Below, piece after piece: positions 1-8,559 of a DNA stretch of 64,000 bases (position 1 is the stretch's first letter; each line of letters begins with the position of its first letter). A program made the position numbers and the translations under genes. Under the pieces are notes generated by a model. It searched no databases. It saw only the letters and a list, made by a program, of their open reading frames with translations, and was not told where the DNA came from. The DNA is from Halomicronema sp. CCY15110 (GTDB lineage Bacteria > Cyanobacteriota > Cyanobacteriia > Phormidesmidales > Phormidesmidaceae), in the NCBI RefSeq assembly GCF_016888165.1, contig NZ_JACSWC010000433.1, positions 62,001 through 126,000 on the forward strand, given 5' to 3'.

Positions 1-2
1 CA

Positions 3-296
3 AACTTAGAAGGTGCAATTCTTAGTCAAGCTGTTATAAAGTGCTGCGGCTTCACTAATGCATGTCTGAGAAATGCTTTTTTGAACGGCGCGGACTTAAC
101 TGGCAGCTACTTTACGAAAGCTGACCTGACAATGGCGAATTTGAGTCAAAGTGACTTGACTGATGCTGACTTTAGAGGCTCAATTCTGAGAGGTGCCAAC
201 TTAAGAGAAGCCAATCTGTTATATGCAAAGCTCGATGATGCAGACTTGACAGACGCAGACCTTTCAAATGCAATATTGCCTGAAGATTTTTCATAG
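3..296 (+). CDS. Pentapeptide-repeat protein, 5' end outside the window
   Basis: The frame is open from the first bases with no start codon, so the N-terminal part lies upstream of the window. The visible 97 residues are largely five-residue units of the A(D/N)Lxx type (ADLTG, ADLTM, ANLSQ, ADFRG, ANLRE, ADLTD, ADLSN). This is the signature of pentapeptide-repeat proteins, which fold as a right-handed quadrilateral beta-helix; these are abundant in cyanobacteria and mostly of unknown function. A TTG at 81 could be read as a start, but repeat-like sequence (NLEGA) continues upstream of it, so I treat it as internal. The gene ends within the first codons of the next gene if that gene starts at 268. 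Confidence 0.85.
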   Translation, partial: NLEGAILSQAVIKCCGFTNACLRNAFLNGADLTGSYFTKADLTMANLSQSDLTDADFRGSILRGANLREANLLYAKLDDADLTDADLSNAILPEDFS

Positions 297-870
297 AAGA
301 TTGTTGAAGCTAGAGTCCATGGCCGTTGAAGCTTACTTGGGGTGGGAGCCACGCCAGGAACTGCGGTATGAATTGGTGAATGGCAGCGTCTACGCGATGA
401 CTGGGGGCACGGTGCCCCACAACGACATTGCAATTAACCTGCTCACAGCACTGCGGCCTCATGTTCGCGCTCAAGGATGCCGCGTCAATATCGCCGATGT
501 CAAAGTCCAGGTGACGCCCTCGAAGTATCGCTATCCCGATCTGGTGGTGAGCTGTGACGATCGCGGCCAAACTGCCGTCAAAGCGATTCAGTTTCCCAAG
601 CTGGTTGTGGAAGTGTTGTCGGCGGGGACAGAAGCCCGCGATCGCGGCGAGAAGTTCCAGGAATATCGCACCATGCCGAGCTTAGAAGAATATGTGCTGA
701 TCAGTTCCACCCAAGTCAATGTTGAGATTTATCGTCGAGGGGAGGGGCGATTATGGCTTTATACCGCTTACCAAAGCTCCGATATGCTCCCGTTAGAGAG
801 TCTCAGTTTTGAGTTGCCGATCGCCCTCGTCTACGAAGGCGTGGTCTTTGACAACGAAGATTCAGTTTAG
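268..870 (+). CDS. Uma2-type restriction endonuclease-like protein
   Basis: A protein of up to 200 aa of the Uma2 family (formerly DUF820), a PD-(D/E)xK nuclease fold greatly expanded in cyanobacteria. The cellular role of the family is not established. Visible family marks are YELVNGSVYAMTGG near residues 34-47, the acidic YPDLVV motif (Asp91), LVVEVLS with Glu115, then a Thr/Asp-rich stretch and DRGEKFQEYR. The ATG at 268 overlaps the end of the pentapeptide gene; an ATG at 319 is another candidate. Family members usually carry an LKLESM-like segment before the AYLxWE motif, and here that segment is coded upstream of 319, so an upstream start is favoured. A second, unlike Uma2 gene follows 17 nt downstream in the same direction. 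Confidence 0.85.
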   Translation: MQYCLKIFHRRLLKLESMAVEAYLGWEPRQELRYELVNGSVYAMTGGTVPHNDIAINLLTALRPHVRAQGCRVNIADVKVQVTPSKYRYPDLVVSCDDRGQTAVKAIQFPKLVVEVLSAGTEARDRGEKFQEYRTMPSLEEYVLISSTQVNVEIYRRGEGRLWLYTAYQSSDMLPLESLSFELPIALVYEGVVFDNEDSV

Positions 871-887
871 CGGAGTTCCTGAGCCTA

Positions 888-1487
888 ATGTATTCCTCCG
901 TAGTCAATCAATCGCCGGAAGCGGGCACCGAACAACGGGTGCTGCTGCATGGTGTTGAGTGGACACAGTACACGGCACTGCTAGAAACGCTGGGGAACAA
1001 CTTTCCAACCCTGCGCCTGAGCTACCTGGAGGGGACACTCGAAATTATGACCAACTCTCCAGAACACGAAGATCTGAAAAAGATGATCGGGATGTTGGTC
1101 GAAGCCTATCTGCAAGAAACGCGAACTCGCTTCCATGCGGGCGGTTCCACGACGTTTCGCCAGGCGGCCAAACAGCGGGGCTTGGAGCCGGATGAGTGCT
1201 ACTGTTTGGGCGCGAAAAAAGAGTTTCCTGATCTCGCGATCGAGGTCGTCATTACCAGTGGATTGTTAAACAAACTGGAGATCTACCGAGGCTTAGGCGT
1301 TGCTGAAGTCTGGCAGTGGCAAGCTGGTGAGTTCTCGATTTATCGCCTCAGCTCCGAGGGTTACGAGCCAGTGGAAACCACCGAACTGTTGCCCGATTTA
1401 GATTTGGCCCTGCTCGCAACTTATGTACAACCAGACAACCAATTTGATGCGGTGATGAATTTTCGGGATGCCATTCGACGATCGTAG
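888..1487 (+). CDS. Uma2-type restriction endonuclease-like protein
   Basis: A 199-aa protein of the same broad family as its neighbour but from a different subgroup. It has the LSYLEGTLEIMTNSPEHE segment (about residues 44-61), EPDECY (100-105), FPDLAIEVV with Asp115 and Glu119, then Lys129 in LNKLEIYRGLGVAEVWQW. Together these form the usual PD-(D/E)xK core of Uma2 proteins. The 17-nt gap to the previous gene suggests joint transcription. The stop codon overlaps the first bases of an 18-bp inverted repeat (1486-1554). No target or partner can be read from the sequence. Confidence 0.85.
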   Translation: MYSSVVNQSPEAGTEQRVLLHGVEWTQYTALLETLGNNFPTLRLSYLEGTLEIMTNSPEHEDLKKMIGMLVEAYLQETRTRFHAGGSTTFRQAAKQRGLEPDECYCLGAKKEFPDLAIEVVITSGLLNKLEIYRGLGVAEVWQWQAGEFSIYRLSSEGYEPVETTELLPDLDLALLATYVQPDNQFDAVMNFRDAIRRS

Positions 1488-1554
1488 GGGCGAGGCATTC
1501 TCGAATTAACGTTTCACATAATCCAGGCGACTACTACGAGAATGCCTCGCCCCT
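1486..1554. repeat. 18-bp perfect inverted repeat, 33-bp spacer
   Basis: The left arm at 1486-1503 reads AGGGGCGAGGCATTCTCG and is exactly repeated in reverse complement at 1537-1554. There is no T-run after either arm, so it does not look like a standard terminator. It sits in the spacer between the convergent Uma2 and SWIM genes. The GTAGGGGCGAGGCATT core resembles short dispersed repeats of cyanobacterial genomes; its copy number here cannot be judged from one window. Confidence 0.8.
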
Positions 1555-1677
1555 GCCGGAGGTGGACATGGGTACCGAATGTAGAACTGCCCCGATCGCT
1601 CCTGCCACCCAAGCAACGGTCAGCCCCAACTCTGAGTCAATTCGCTGTCAGGCGCAGATTCCGTCAGCTCCGAGTCT

Positions 1678-3420
1678 CTATAGTCCGACTCGGTCAAGCT
1701 CTTGTTGCAGAGCGGAGAGACGCTTATGGTGCGATCGCAGGTGTTCCACATACTCGCCAAAGCCGTCTTGACGATCAACGGCGGCAAAGAGGGGCCGCGC
1801 CGCCAAGAGATACTTAGCGGCTCGCTGGTAATTGTCCCGGCCCCGGCGCTCAATCGCCGCTGAGATCAATTCTTGGTAAAGGGCGATCGCGGTGCCTGGT
1901 CGCGCCGGGCCGACGGCTTGCGCCACCCGTTCTATATGGGGCGAACGATGCCAGCCGGTAAGCTGTTGCAGATTATATAAGGCCATCTCCCAATCTTCTT
2001 CCCACAGGGCAATGTCGATGAGATGTGCGGAGCGGTTTTGGGTTTCTAAGTGGGTTAACAATGACTGCCGCAGAGCATCCCATTGCCCCAGCGGGGCAGC
2101 TTTGGCCTGCAGGTCTTGGTAGCCCGCCAGCGTAAAGCGAGTTTGCAATAGCTCGGCCTGGGCTGCAATAAATTGCTCCGGCGAGCCGTGGTTTTGGTAA
2201 AACTTGGCTAACCAGTCCTGGTAGTCGTAGCTTCGAGCCTCGGTTTGGGCAAAGTCTTGTACTAATTTCAAGGCTCTATCGGGTGCCCCCGCCGTCACCA
2301 ACGCATCAGCAAACTGAATGACTAGGCCGGGTAGCTCAGCGAAGTTTGCCTGCGCGATCGCCACGGCGGCCTCAAAATCGCCCTGGTTGAGATGCAAATA
2401 GGCTTGTTGTTCGGGCGTGCCCAACTCCAAAATCGTGGCTGTGGCCTGCTGCTGATCGCCTTGCCACTCGGCTCTGGCGGTCAAGAGTTTGACCAGATAG
2501 CTCTGGGTCCAGTTGCCAGAGCGACTTGGGGGCAGTTTCGCAAGTTCTTCGTGAATGCGGGGTTCTAGCCATTCCCAGTCGGTGGCGGTGGTGTGATGGG
2601 TTAGGGTTTCGCTAGCGGGATAGCCATAATCAATGCCGCCGAACTCCAGATCCTTTAATACGGCGTCAAATACCGTTGCCAGCCAGCGTTGCCGACGGTT
2701 GCGATCGAGCCCCTTGGCGTTAACTAAAGAGTCTTGCAACCCCGCCGACATATCTTGAATGACGCAGGCTACTTCACCGTTGTAGTCAATTTCAAATACG
2801 CTGAAGTCGTAGCGCTCGTTGGCGATCGCCAACAGCAGTTGATACACCTCCCCTGCGTGCTGCCAGTCGCCACTTTGCCCTAACCGCTCGCCGTGGTCGG
2901 TCAGTGCCTCTAGCCCTGCCGCCATGGCGTGCATTTCCTCACCCTGAAAAATGCGTTCCGCCTGACGACGATATTTTGCCAGGTCTGGGGCTGTGCCCCG
3001 GTCTGGTGACTGCGGCGCATCCACAATGGTCATCAAATCGGGATGACGCTGCACCATCGCCTCAATCATGGCGAGCAGGTCGTCGCGACTGCGATCGCTT
3101 AATAATTCCGGCAAGGGCTGAATGGTTTGAAAACTCTCGGGAGTGTGAACGTAGCTCAGCAGCAACGCCACCTGATGCTTACAAATGCCGCCCCAATCGT
3201 AAGGACAGGTGCAGCTTGACGCCTCCACCCCCTCGGTTCCCAAGGTGGCTTGAGTGCGATAACTATGGGTGCCCAGGCAGTCGGCCGAAATTTGCTGACC
3301 TTGAAGCGTCGGCTGGGCGATCGCGCCATTGCGAAAATATCGTCGCCCCTTTTGCCAACTTTGTTCGGTCGCTAACGTTTTTACCTGGGCTTCAGTGAGG
3401 GGAGGTAAAGATGCCGCCAT
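1678..3420 (-). CDS. SWIM zinc-finger protein
   Basis: A 580-aa protein with a SWIM motif near the N-terminus: Cys70-x-Cys72, then Cys80-x-His82 in the context CTCPYDWGGICKH. SWIM fingers bind zinc and mediate protein or nucleic-acid contacts. The opening residues (EAQVKTLATEQSWQKGRRYFRNGAI) are the usual lead-in for this class. The rest, roughly residues 150-580, is Ala/Gln/Leu-rich and helical with a repetitive, TPR-like look, as in other SWIM proteins of about this size. No enzymatic motif is seen. It is transcribed toward the Uma2 genes and divergently from the CxxC gene at 3476, with a 55-bp gap. Confidence 0.85.
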   Translation of the reverse strand: MAASLPPLTEAQVKTLATEQSWQKGRRYFRNGAIAQPTLQGQQISADCLGTHSYRTQATLGTEGVEASSCTCPYDWGGICKHQVALLLSYVHTPESFQTIQPLPELLSDRSRDDLLAMIEAMVQRHPDLMTIVDAPQSPDRGTAPDLAKYRRQAERIFQGEEMHAMAAGLEALTDHGERLGQSGDWQHAGEVYQLLLAIANERYDFSVFEIDYNGEVACVIQDMSAGLQDSLVNAKGLDRNRRQRWLATVFDAVLKDLEFGGIDYGYPASETLTHHTTATDWEWLEPRIHEELAKLPPSRSGNWTQSYLVKLLTARAEWQGDQQQATATILELGTPEQQAYLHLNQGDFEAAVAIAQANFAELPGLVIQFADALVTAGAPDRALKLVQDFAQTEARSYDYQDWLAKFYQNHGSPEQFIAAQAELLQTRFTLAGYQDLQAKAAPLGQWDALRQSLLTHLETQNRSAHLIDIALWEEDWEMALYNLQQLTGWHRSPHIERVAQAVGPARPGTAIALYQELISAAIERRGRDNYQRAAKYLLAARPLFAAVDRQDGFGEYVEHLRSHHKRLSALQQELDRVGL

Positions 3421-3475
3421 GGATATTTTGAGGTGAACCGACTACTCTGATCACCATAGAGTAGCAACAATTCCC

Positions 3476-3925
3476 ATGGGCAAGAAAAAGGGCAAAGCAC
3501 CGGAGCAAATTGGGCACCTACCGCCACAGCATGATTTTTTTCTTAATCCTCATCAGGATGCTCGCTTCACCTGCTGTCCTAAATGTGATGCCAAAACGAA
3601 ACTGCGAAAGAAGCCGCTGTTGATTGTCATCAAGCCCGCTCAAGCGATCAGCTTAAATAAGACCTGTCGCTACTGCCCAGCTTGTGATCTGCTGATCGTC
3701 CACCAAGACGAACTCGACCAGCTGTTGGAGTCTGCTTGTCGGCAGCTCTACCCTCATCTGGTGGGCAATGACTATTTTGTCTTTGGCACGATTGATCGCA
3801 AATCTTGGCGCGAAGGCCATCACAGCTCTTCCTCAGACGAATTGTTAGCGACGCTGCATGACTTCAAGCGGCATCTGGAGTTTGAACCGGCTCGTTACGT
3901 CTGGGTCGCCGAGGAAGATGACTAA
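3476..3925 (+). CDS. Conserved hypothetical protein with CxxC motifs
   Basis: A 149-aa protein whose function I do not recognise. It carries a Cys cluster CCPKC (Cys33, Cys34, Cys37) and a second cluster CRYCPAC (Cys64, Cys67, Cys70), consistent with a bound zinc ion. The C-terminal half (YFVFGTIDRKSWREG, then HDFKRHLEFEP) is acidic and ends in EEDD. There is no signal peptide and no membrane segment. The ATG at 3476 is the first in frame. It is divergent from the SWIM gene, which is also a predicted zinc protein; a functional link is only a guess. Confidence 0.7.
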   Translation: MGKKKGKAPEQIGHLPPQHDFFLNPHQDARFTCCPKCDAKTKLRKKPLLIVIKPAQAISLNKTCRYCPACDLLIVHQDELDQLLESACRQLYPHLVGNDYFVFGTIDRKSWREGHHSSSSDELLATLHDFKRHLEFEPARYVWVAEEDD

Positions 3926-4119
3926 GGCGAGGGCCTTCCCTGCACAGACCGCTCAACGCTCATGAAACCCGATCGCATCTAAATCCGCTGGTGCCCAGTG
4001 GCGATAGTAGCCAGTGTCGCGGAGGGGTTGGGTGACCTGATGCAAAAAGGGGGTGGATTGAATCGAGAGGTGGGGATAGGGCGATCGCCGCGTACCTGCC
4101 CAATGGCCAAGTGCGTTGC

Positions 4120-5208
4120 CTAGTTTGGGTGGGCCTGCTGGTAAATCAGTTTTTGCACACTGGTCAGGGCGCGATTCAGTTCTGGGCCTTTGTAGTCAGG
4201 ATTCTTGAGATACGCGGCCTGCTCTTGTTCGAGCATCAGCACATCTTGGTCCACTAGACCCGCGAGCAATCCTTGCGCCGCGTTGAAGAGGCGGTTTTTA
4301 ACAAAGCGACGAAAGGCCATGGGCAATTTATGGAGTCGATGGAATCGTTGCAGCGACGTGAAATGAATCAGGTAGGCGCGGGTGTGGGTGGGGCTAACCG
4401 GGCAAAAGAGGCAGCAAATTTTGAAATCTTGCCCCAGGGTAGAGACCCAGTGGGGATAGACATAGCTGACGCGCAACTCTTCGGGATGGAGCTGACGCAG
4501 GGCCGGAATGAAGAGCTGGGAGACCGACCAAATTTTGTCGATGCGGTAATAGCTTTGGGCGTTGTAGAGCACATCCACCCGTTGGTCAGTGGCTTCCAGG
4601 TGGGCCAGGACGGGGTTGGCCCAAGCTTGCAGGTCGTCGTGCAAGCGCCCGTGGTACATGTCCATCAGGTTTTCGATCAGGAAGGAGTAGTGCGACTCCA
4701 CATCAATGAGGGTGACGCTGGCGATGTAGTTGATGTGATCCCACTCGGGCAGGCCCATGGGTTGGATGTGCTTGCTGGTGAGCCGATCGCGATCGCCGGG
4801 AAACAGCCACACAAACCCATCTAAATCTTGCACGGGATAGGTTTTTAGCTGGCAGCTCGGCAGCTTTTGATTTTCGGCGAGGTACGGCACATGGGTGCAG
4901 CCCCCAGCGGCATCAAACCGCCAGCCGTGGTAGATACATTCCAGTTCACCCTGGGCGACTTCCCCTTCACTCAATTTGACCTGACGATGGGGGCAGCGAT
5001 CTTCCAGGGCTTGAATGTGGCCCTTGGCGTCGCGATACAGCACGATCGCCTCGCCCCACAGCGTCACGCCCACGGGTTTATTGGTGACTTCAGCTGAGCG
5101 GGCCACCACGTACCAGTGATTGGGATTGAGGCCGAGCGATCGCACATCTTGGCGACCGCCAGCAGCAACAGTCAGATCAGCACCAGATGGCGAGGGCAAA
5201 GCGACCAT
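4120..5208 (-). CDS. Rieske oxygenase, ring-hydroxylating type alpha subunit
   Basis: A 362-aa protein with an N-terminal Rieske [2Fe-2S] domain: Cys72-x-His74 (CPHR) and Cys91-x2-His94 (CIYHGWRF). The mononuclear iron site is visible as Asn180-x2-Asp183-x2-His186-x3-His190 in ENLMDMYHGRLH. This layout matches aromatic ring-hydroxylating oxygenases, including the cyanobacterial relatives of plant pheophorbide-a oxygenase and Lls1. The substrate cannot be told from sequence; chlorophyll breakdown products or a small aromatic compound are both possible. No ferredoxin or reductase gene is adjacent. The start ATG at 5208 gives a short non-conserved leader before the domain. Confidence 0.88.
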   Translation of the reverse strand: MVALPSPSGADLTVAAGGRQDVRSLGLNPNHWYVVARSAEVTNKPVGVTLWGEAIVLYRDAKGHIQALEDRCPHRQVKLSEGEVAQGELECIYHGWRFDAAGGCTHVPYLAENQKLPSCQLKTYPVQDLDGFVWLFPGDRDRLTSKHIQPMGLPEWDHINYIASVTLIDVESHYSFLIENLMDMYHGRLHDDLQAWANPVLAHLEATDQRVDVLYNAQSYYRIDKIWSVSQLFIPALRQLHPEELRVSYVYPHWVSTLGQDFKICCLFCPVSPTHTRAYLIHFTSLQRFHRLHKLPMAFRRFVKNRLFNAAQGLLAGLVDQDVLMLEQEQAAYLKNPDYKGPELNRALTSVQKLIYQQAHPN

Positions 5209-5794
5209 GGGGAATGGGACTCCTCAGAAGGGGGATGACGGGGATAGTCAACGGTTGTGGAAAATTTTAGCAGCTTGGTTTTGACATGCGTGTATTGGGT
5301 TCACCCAGTTCCCACCTTATTCCCACCCGGCAGCGGTATTGTCCATTGTTAGCCCGGCTGGGAAATATTTGGCAAACTTGCGAACAGACGGACTGTCCCT
5401 GAAATTCCACGAATTTTGGGGCTGGGGGTCTGAGAGACCCCAATACCACCGCCAATGTTGCTCACTGCTGATGGTGCCAGCGATCGCAGTTTGGGGAGAG
5501 GGAGACGGTTGGCGTAGCCGGCCCAGAAGGTTGGGGTGAGGCAGACTAACGAGAGGCCACATGGCTCAGTCCGAGAACTCGGATACTTCAAGATTGTGCG
5601 CTGACGATGCTCATTGGGAGCCGTAAGGGCATGGCGCTTAAATGACATTCCCAACATTACGACGCTTTCTGTCGGGGTTAGGCATTGCCAAACCCCTACG
5701 ATCGGGGACGTTATTTTTAAGCAGCTCCCTCACCTGCCAAGTCGCGTAACTGGCTGTCCGGCTGCGATTGTCGACCTGTCACCGACGATTCGGT
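5209..5794. other. Spacer without a convincing gene; short hairpins
   Basis: About 590 bp between the oxygenase start and the stpA stop. No reading frame here has cyanobacterial coding character. A 7-bp stem with a 3-nt loop is at 5425-5441 (GGGGTCT/AGACCCC). A near-palindrome is at 5674-5696 (GGGGTTAGGCA facing TGCCAAACCCC, one mismatch). Both look like short dispersed repeats rather than terminators, since neither is followed by a T-run. Confidence 0.6.
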
Positions 5795-7072
5795 TCAGGG
5801 TCGGTTGGCCGCTGCCGTTTGAAAGGCGGCACAGTATTCCTGATAGCCGCCCGGAAAGACGACGTTCAGCGTGAGGGGATCGACCTGGTCAGCGGGATCC
5901 CCCGGCCCGGCAGTCACGACGGGCTGCCCATGATGCGGCTCGACCGTGAGCGGGCGGCGATTCTTCAGTTCGCCACCACTGCTATCTACGTAGGTCACCA
6001 CATTGCCAACACCTAGCGATCGCCCAATATCTTGTACCAGGTGTAAAAAGTTGCGATCGCTGCCGCCCCGCTTGGCGACAGGTTGGCCTGCCTCCTCCAT
6101 GACTTTGCTGGTGACCGTATCTCCGACCCCGACCATCAGCGGCATCAACGCCGGATCAAACTTGTCTTGCACCAGTTCAATCAACGCCTGGTGATCATGG
6201 GGGGCGACCCGCACGCTGAAATCCTGGCCCAAAGGATACTGCCCAGTACGCTGGGCGTAATAGCGATTGAGCAATGCCAAGACACCCGCCTCCTTGATCG
6301 CGCCCCGCAGCATGAACTGAAAATCAGTCGTCCCCGACTCCTCTCCCTGGCTCAGCCAAATCACCTCTTGCCCCTGCTCATCGCGCCCATGGTTAGGCGC
6401 ATAGTGAACAAAGAATGCATCCTCCAACCCCTGGGCCGCCGCTTCTGCTAGCAGGGTGTCCATGAGTGCTTGCATCGCTTTTTGCAAGGCAAGATAGGTC
6501 GTGTGGTCACCCGCCAAAGCGCTGTGAAAGGTATTGAGGTTAGCCGTCGGCGATGCCACATTCTCCAGCGCCGAAGACTGAATGCAGCGCTCAACGGTGC
6601 CTGCGTCCAACGGCAGGGCATGGGTCTGCACAAATTCCCGCAAACAGCGGCGAATGCGATCGGGCACTTGCTGCAAGAAGGCTAACTCGGCCTCACTAAC
6701 ACCGGGATGTGAGAGGTCTCCCTGTCGGGTCTGCCATTGCACGCCCCCAGCGGCCAATCCGGGCAAATATCGACCCGCCTGTTGCACCCTTGCAGCATCA
6801 CCAAAAGCCCGCTCAATGATGCCGTTGACGCCCCGCTCGCCCATGTGTTCGCCATTGGTCAGCACAAAGAAATGGCCGTCAAACGCCTGCGTCGCCGTCA
6901 CATACTCCGTCGCAATGTGTCGATCAAGGGGATCTTTGACCAATCCCATACAAACGCCATCTAAATCTTGGATGATCAGCAGATTCTCGGTCTGACTGAG
7001 CAGCTGCACGAAGCGATCGTGTTCGAGGGAATAGGTTTGCTGATGCAAGGGCAAATCGGTGGCAGAGGTCAT
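5795..7072 (-). CDS. stpA: Glucosylglycerol-3-phosphatase
   Basis: A 425-aa protein that I recognise as the StpA family. StpA removes phosphate from glucosylglycerol-phosphate to give glucosylglycerol, the main osmoprotectant of moderately halotolerant cyanobacteria such as Synechocystis. Diagnostic segments are the LLIIQDLDGVCM motif (Asp36 and Asp38, HAD-like nucleophile region), FVLTNGEHMGERGV, NVASPTANLNT, TTDFQFMLRGAIKEAGVLALLNRYY and a C-terminal FPGGYQEY. Length agrees with the roughly 420-aa family. The partner synthase gene (ggpS) is not in this window. It stands alone with spacers on both sides, so it is probably its own transcription unit. Confidence 0.92.
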   Translation of the reverse strand: MTSATDLPLHQQTYSLEHDRFVQLLSQTENLLIIQDLDGVCMGLVKDPLDRHIATEYVTATQAFDGHFFVLTNGEHMGERGVNGIIERAFGDAARVQQAGRYLPGLAAGGVQWQTRQGDLSHPGVSEAELAFLQQVPDRIRRCLREFVQTHALPLDAGTVERCIQSSALENVASPTANLNTFHSALAGDHTTYLALQKAMQALMDTLLAEAAAQGLEDAFFVHYAPNHGRDEQGQEVIWLSQGEESGTTDFQFMLRGAIKEAGVLALLNRYYAQRTGQYPLGQDFSVRVAPHDHQALIELVQDKFDPALMPLMVGVGDTVTSKVMEEAGQPVAKRGGSDRNFLHLVQDIGRSLGVGNVVTYVDSSGGELKNRRPLTVEPHHGQPVVTAGPGDPADQVDPLTLNVVFPGGYQEYCAAFQTAAANRP

Positions 7073-7151
7073 GATTGATGTTGGGTTGGCTTCTGACCCA
7101 GCCTATCAAGGATGCTGTCCCTGAGGGCTCCGCCGGGGGATTGATGCCGAT

Positions 7152-7183
7152 GGCAGGTGTCCCGATGGGCAGGTGTCCCGATG
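7152..7183. repeat. Perfect tandem repeat, 2 x 16 bp
   Basis: The unit GGCAGGTGTCCCGATG occurs twice in a row (7152-7167 and 7168-7183) in the spacer between the divergent stpA and the hypothetical gene at 7299. It could be replication slippage or a paired binding site. Nothing else in the sequence decides between these. Confidence 0.75.
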
Positions 7184-7298
7184 GAATACTGCAATCACGA
7201 CCCGTCGTGATCCCTAAACCGAACCCATAACGTTAGCCAGAATGTTTACATTAGAAGAACGAGACGTGTACTAAGAAGACGTCACGGAGGATCGCAAA

Positions 7299-7718
7299 AT
7301 GCGTTATCTAACTCGCCGTTATCACATCCAAGTCATTCAGCCCCAGAACCGTGAGCCGGCGGTGCAAGGCTGGGAAGAAGTCAACTGGAATGGCCAGCGT
7401 CACGTCCGCTATTTCAACGCTGATGAATCTTGGCCTAACGCTGAATGGTTTGAAGATTTTTGGGGCTGTTCGCAGCCCTTACCCGACTTTGACTGGGGCA
7501 ACGAGTGGGGCAACGCTGCTGGAATAGACGCACACTCACCCTGTTCTGCTCCTCGCCGCATTCAGGTCATTACAGATAATGACGATTCCGCAGGCGCCGC
7601 GCGTCAGGGTTGGCAGCGATCGCGGCAAGTACTACAACAGGCCACGCACAAAGTAGCTCAGGTGGCTCGTAATATTCCGGCAGCTTGGCAGGCCGCCGGT
7701 CGAGAACTCAACCGCTAA
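7299..7718 (+). CDS. Hypothetical protein
   Basis: A 139-aa protein I do not recognise. The start is well supported by a ribosome-binding site ACGGAGG ten bases before the ATG. The N-terminal half is rich in Trp, Asn and Asp (for example EEVNWNGQRHVRYFNADESWPNAEWFEDFWG). The C-terminal third (about residues 100-139) is a basic, Ala/Gln-rich helix-like segment. No signal peptide or membrane segment is seen. The Trp-rich half suggests a compact fold, but no function can be offered. Confidence 0.65.
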   Translation: MRYLTRRYHIQVIQPQNREPAVQGWEEVNWNGQRHVRYFNADESWPNAEWFEDFWGCSQPLPDFDWGNEWGNAAGIDAHSPCSAPRRIQVITDNDDSAGAARQGWQRSRQVLQQATHKVAQVARNIPAAWQAAGRELNR

Positions 7719-7887
7719 CCACTGCTGGATCAAGCCTCCCACTGGAAGATCCCCTAGATCAAAATTTAGAGAGCGACACTCCACAGTCGCAGTCAGGCGA
7801 TGGAGTGCCGCTCTCAAGAGAATTTTCGGCAATAGATAGTTATTTCTGCTTGCAGCGGTCAGTTGCAAGTTTTGACAGCACTGCTGA

Positions 7888-8046
7888 TCACTCGTTGTCA
7901 GAGTCGCGGAGCTGCTGGGCCGCGATCGCTCGGCCATCGTCAGTTTCCAGGGTGTTACGGCGCTTAGCCAGAGAGTCCAACATCTGCTGCCGGACGGCTG
8001 AAGCCCAAGTATCAAAATCGCGGGAAGGTGTTTTAAAAGCCTGCAT
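7888..8046 (-). CDS. Small hypothetical protein, 52 aa
   Basis: An open frame from the ATG at 8046 to the TGA at 7888 codes for 52 residues beginning MQAFKTPSRDFDTWASAVRQQ and ending DSDNE. The composition (amphipathic, Ala/Gln/Arg/Asp-rich, soluble) looks like a real protein, and a GCGATCGC palindrome lies inside it, as in neighbouring genes. There is no strong ribosome-binding site. It is convergent with the gene at 7299. No homologue is recognised, so this is a candidate only. Confidence 0.45.
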   Translation of the reverse strand: MQAFKTPSRDFDTWASAVRQQMLDSLAKRRNTLETDDGRAIAAQQLRDSDNE

Positions 8047-8559
8047 AATTCAAAAGTATGGTTAACAACTGTTTTAATCTCAAATGAAGCTTTAAAGCCT
8101 CACTCTTAGCGTTCCACAAATCCCAACCCAAAATAAATAGAAAGATAGAAATTTTTACGCTTTTCCTCGCATTATTTTTCTCACATTGATTGTGGCGCGA
8201 TCCCTCTCGCGACGCCAATCAAAACAGCAGCGACAGACGCTGGGGCACATCACCCCCGGCACGACTGAAAATCACCCCAAAGCCCTATAGAGTAAGAGCT
8301 TTGCGATATTGTCTATGCGCCAGAGAGCCCCCCTGATAAACGCACAGGTCATCAACCTCTAACAAAAGATCGACTAAATCTTGGCGTTCTTCTTATTAGC
8401 CTGAGCATGTTTAGACTGCACTAGGAAAATCGCTGAATAAGTCTGACATAGCGAACAAAGCCTGGTAATCAAAGTCGGTTGTGTGGTGCGATCCGACCTG
8501 TTTTACTGGCTGAATATTGAGATATAAATTTATTTTTTCAAGGATTGCTGACAACGCAT
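8047..8559. other. AT-rich spacer, nothing recognised
   Basis: About 510 bp between two minus-strand genes. It is more AT-rich than its surroundings. I see no reading frame with coding character, no RNA gene and no strong hairpin followed by a T-run. Confidence 0.5.

Noticed and set aside
4273-4824. 183-codon plus-strand frame
   Set aside because: Antisense to the Rieske oxygenase core. The open frame is a by-product of codon choice in the real gene.
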